Source: Sulfurifustis variabilis
Lineage (GTDB): Bacteria > Pseudomonadota > Gammaproteobacteria > Acidiferrobacterales > Sulfurifustaceae
Length of the DNA: 64,000 nucleotides
Assembly: GCF_002355415.1 (NCBI RefSeq)
Contig: NZ_AP014936.1
Location: 496,001-560,000 of the forward strand
Direction: 5' to 3'
The first letter of the stretch is position 1. Each line of letters starts with the position of its first letter. A program made the position numbers and the translations under genes. Of the stretch, positions 63,572-64,000 are shown in pieces. The notes under the pieces were generated by a model that had not been told where the DNA came from, made no database searches, and saw only the letters and a list, made by a program, of their open reading frames with translations.

Positions 63572-64000
63572 ACCTTCCCGACCGCTGGCCGGCGCCGGCC
63601 AAGCTCAACCTCTTCCTGCATGTCGTCGGTCGACGTTCCGACGGGTACCACCTGCTGCAGACCGTCTTTCAGCTCCTCGACTTCGGCGACGAACTCCGCT
63701 TCGGCGTGACCTCCGACGGTGTCGTAGGACGGGCCGCGCCCGTTCCGGGGGTGCCCGAGGAGACTGATCTCACGCTGCGTGCCGCACGGCTGCTGAAGGA
63801 GCGGTGCGGCGTGCGGCGAGGGGTCAGGATCGGCATCGAGAAGCGGCTGCCTGCCGGCGGGGGATTGGGCGGGGGAAGCTCCGACTGCGCGACGACCCTC
63901 ATCGCCCTGAACGCGCTGTGGGGCGTGGGCTTGCGGCGCGCCGAGCTGCTGCGACTCGGGCTCGAACTGGGCGCGGACGTCCCGGTTTTCATCGGCGGGC
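63568..64000 (+). CDS. ispE: 4-diphosphocytidyl-2-C-methyl-D-erythritol kinase (partial)
   Basis: The first 144 codons are in the window; the C-terminal half is cut off. IspE phosphorylates CDP-methylerythritol in the MEP isoprenoid pathway. [23 protein letters not shown] and the GHMP kinase loop [15 protein letters not shown] are diagnostic. GTG start overlapping lolB. Position after lolB is as in many gammaproteobacteria. Confidence 0.95.
   Translation, partial: MNLPDRWPAPAKLNLFLHVVGRRSDGYHLLQTVFQLLDFGDELRFGVTSDGVVGRAAPVPGVPEETDLTLRAARLLKERCGVRRGVRIGIEKRLPAGGGLGGGSSDCATTLIALNALWGVGLRRAELLRLGLELGADVPVFIGG

Overview
This 64 kb window is a high-GC, tightly packed piece of a gammaproteobacterial chromosome. 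It contains no rRNA, no tRNA, no CRISPR array and no transposase that I can recognise. Three stretches follow gene orders known from Pseudomonas-type genomes: argH / algZ-algR / hemC-hemD-hemX at the left, lptM-lysA-(insert)-dapF-DUF484-xerC next to it, and moeB / prmC-prfA-hemA facing TPR-lolB-ispE at the right. The mixture (AlgZR-type kinases, SlmA, LolB, LptM, HslUV, MsrPQ) fits a free-living gammaproteobacterium. An Acidiferrobacterales-like lineage is a guess from base composition and gene content only. Many genes start with GTG or TTG and overlap by 1-4 bases.

Layout. 1-6.1 kb: tetrapyrrole genes hemX-hemD-hemC, a thioredoxin-fold protein, and an AlgR regulator behind two tandem LytS-type kinases, the second of which looks catalytically dead. 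6.3-6.5 kb: a candidate small RNA on the minus strand. 6.5-9.7 kb: argH, a membrane diguanylate cyclase, a MazG-like pyrophosphohydrolase and a tiny Arg-rich protein. 10.4-17.3 kb: lipoprotein genes, a heat-shock promoter in front of a broken zinc-ribbon gene, and lysine/peptidoglycan genes through xerC. 17.4-25.1 kb: small regulators, cfa, a damaged divergent marR / cytochrome P460-like pair with shared operators, a cold-shock gene, and amt with a broken glnK. 25.2-35 kb: hydrolases, SlyD, a selenoprotein W-like protein, a prolyl oligopeptidase, the ergothioneine pair egtB-egtD, endonuclease V and a 2H phosphoesterase. 34.8-39.5 kb: radical SAM, metallophosphoesterase and a Ser/Thr kinase-UspA fusion, a convergent CBS-pair protein, a perfect FNR box and a possible FNR-driven small RNA, then a MarC-family protein. 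39.9-47.6 kb: an HD-GYP-type protein, dodecin, an AmrS-like radical SAM enzyme, htpX and msrPQ. 47.6-54.5 kb: acyltransferase-like proteins, a LysR regulator, hslVU, hsp20, argB and slmA. 54.5-64 kb: moeB, an outer-membrane barrel, prmC-prfA-hemA, cstA, and TPR-lolB-ispE (cut by the window end).

How the genes work together. Heme synthesis is represented at both ends (hemA; hemC, hemD, hemX), arginine synthesis by argB and argH, lysine and cell wall by lysA and dapF. Protein quality control is prominent (HslUV, Hsp20, HtpX, SlyD, MsrPQ), and three near-consensus sigma-32 promoters sit in front of hsp20, htpX and the broken zinc-ribbon gene.

Four genes are visibly damaged: the zinc-ribbon gene, marR, the P460-like gene and glnK. 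The long housekeeping genes around them are intact, so general sequencing error is not the obvious explanation, although local indel errors cannot be excluded from sequence alone. The most novel signals are the two candidate small RNAs (6351-6443 minus; 38712-38811 plus), the active/degenerate tandem kinase pair, and the kinase-UspA / metallophosphoesterase / CBS group beside the FNR box.
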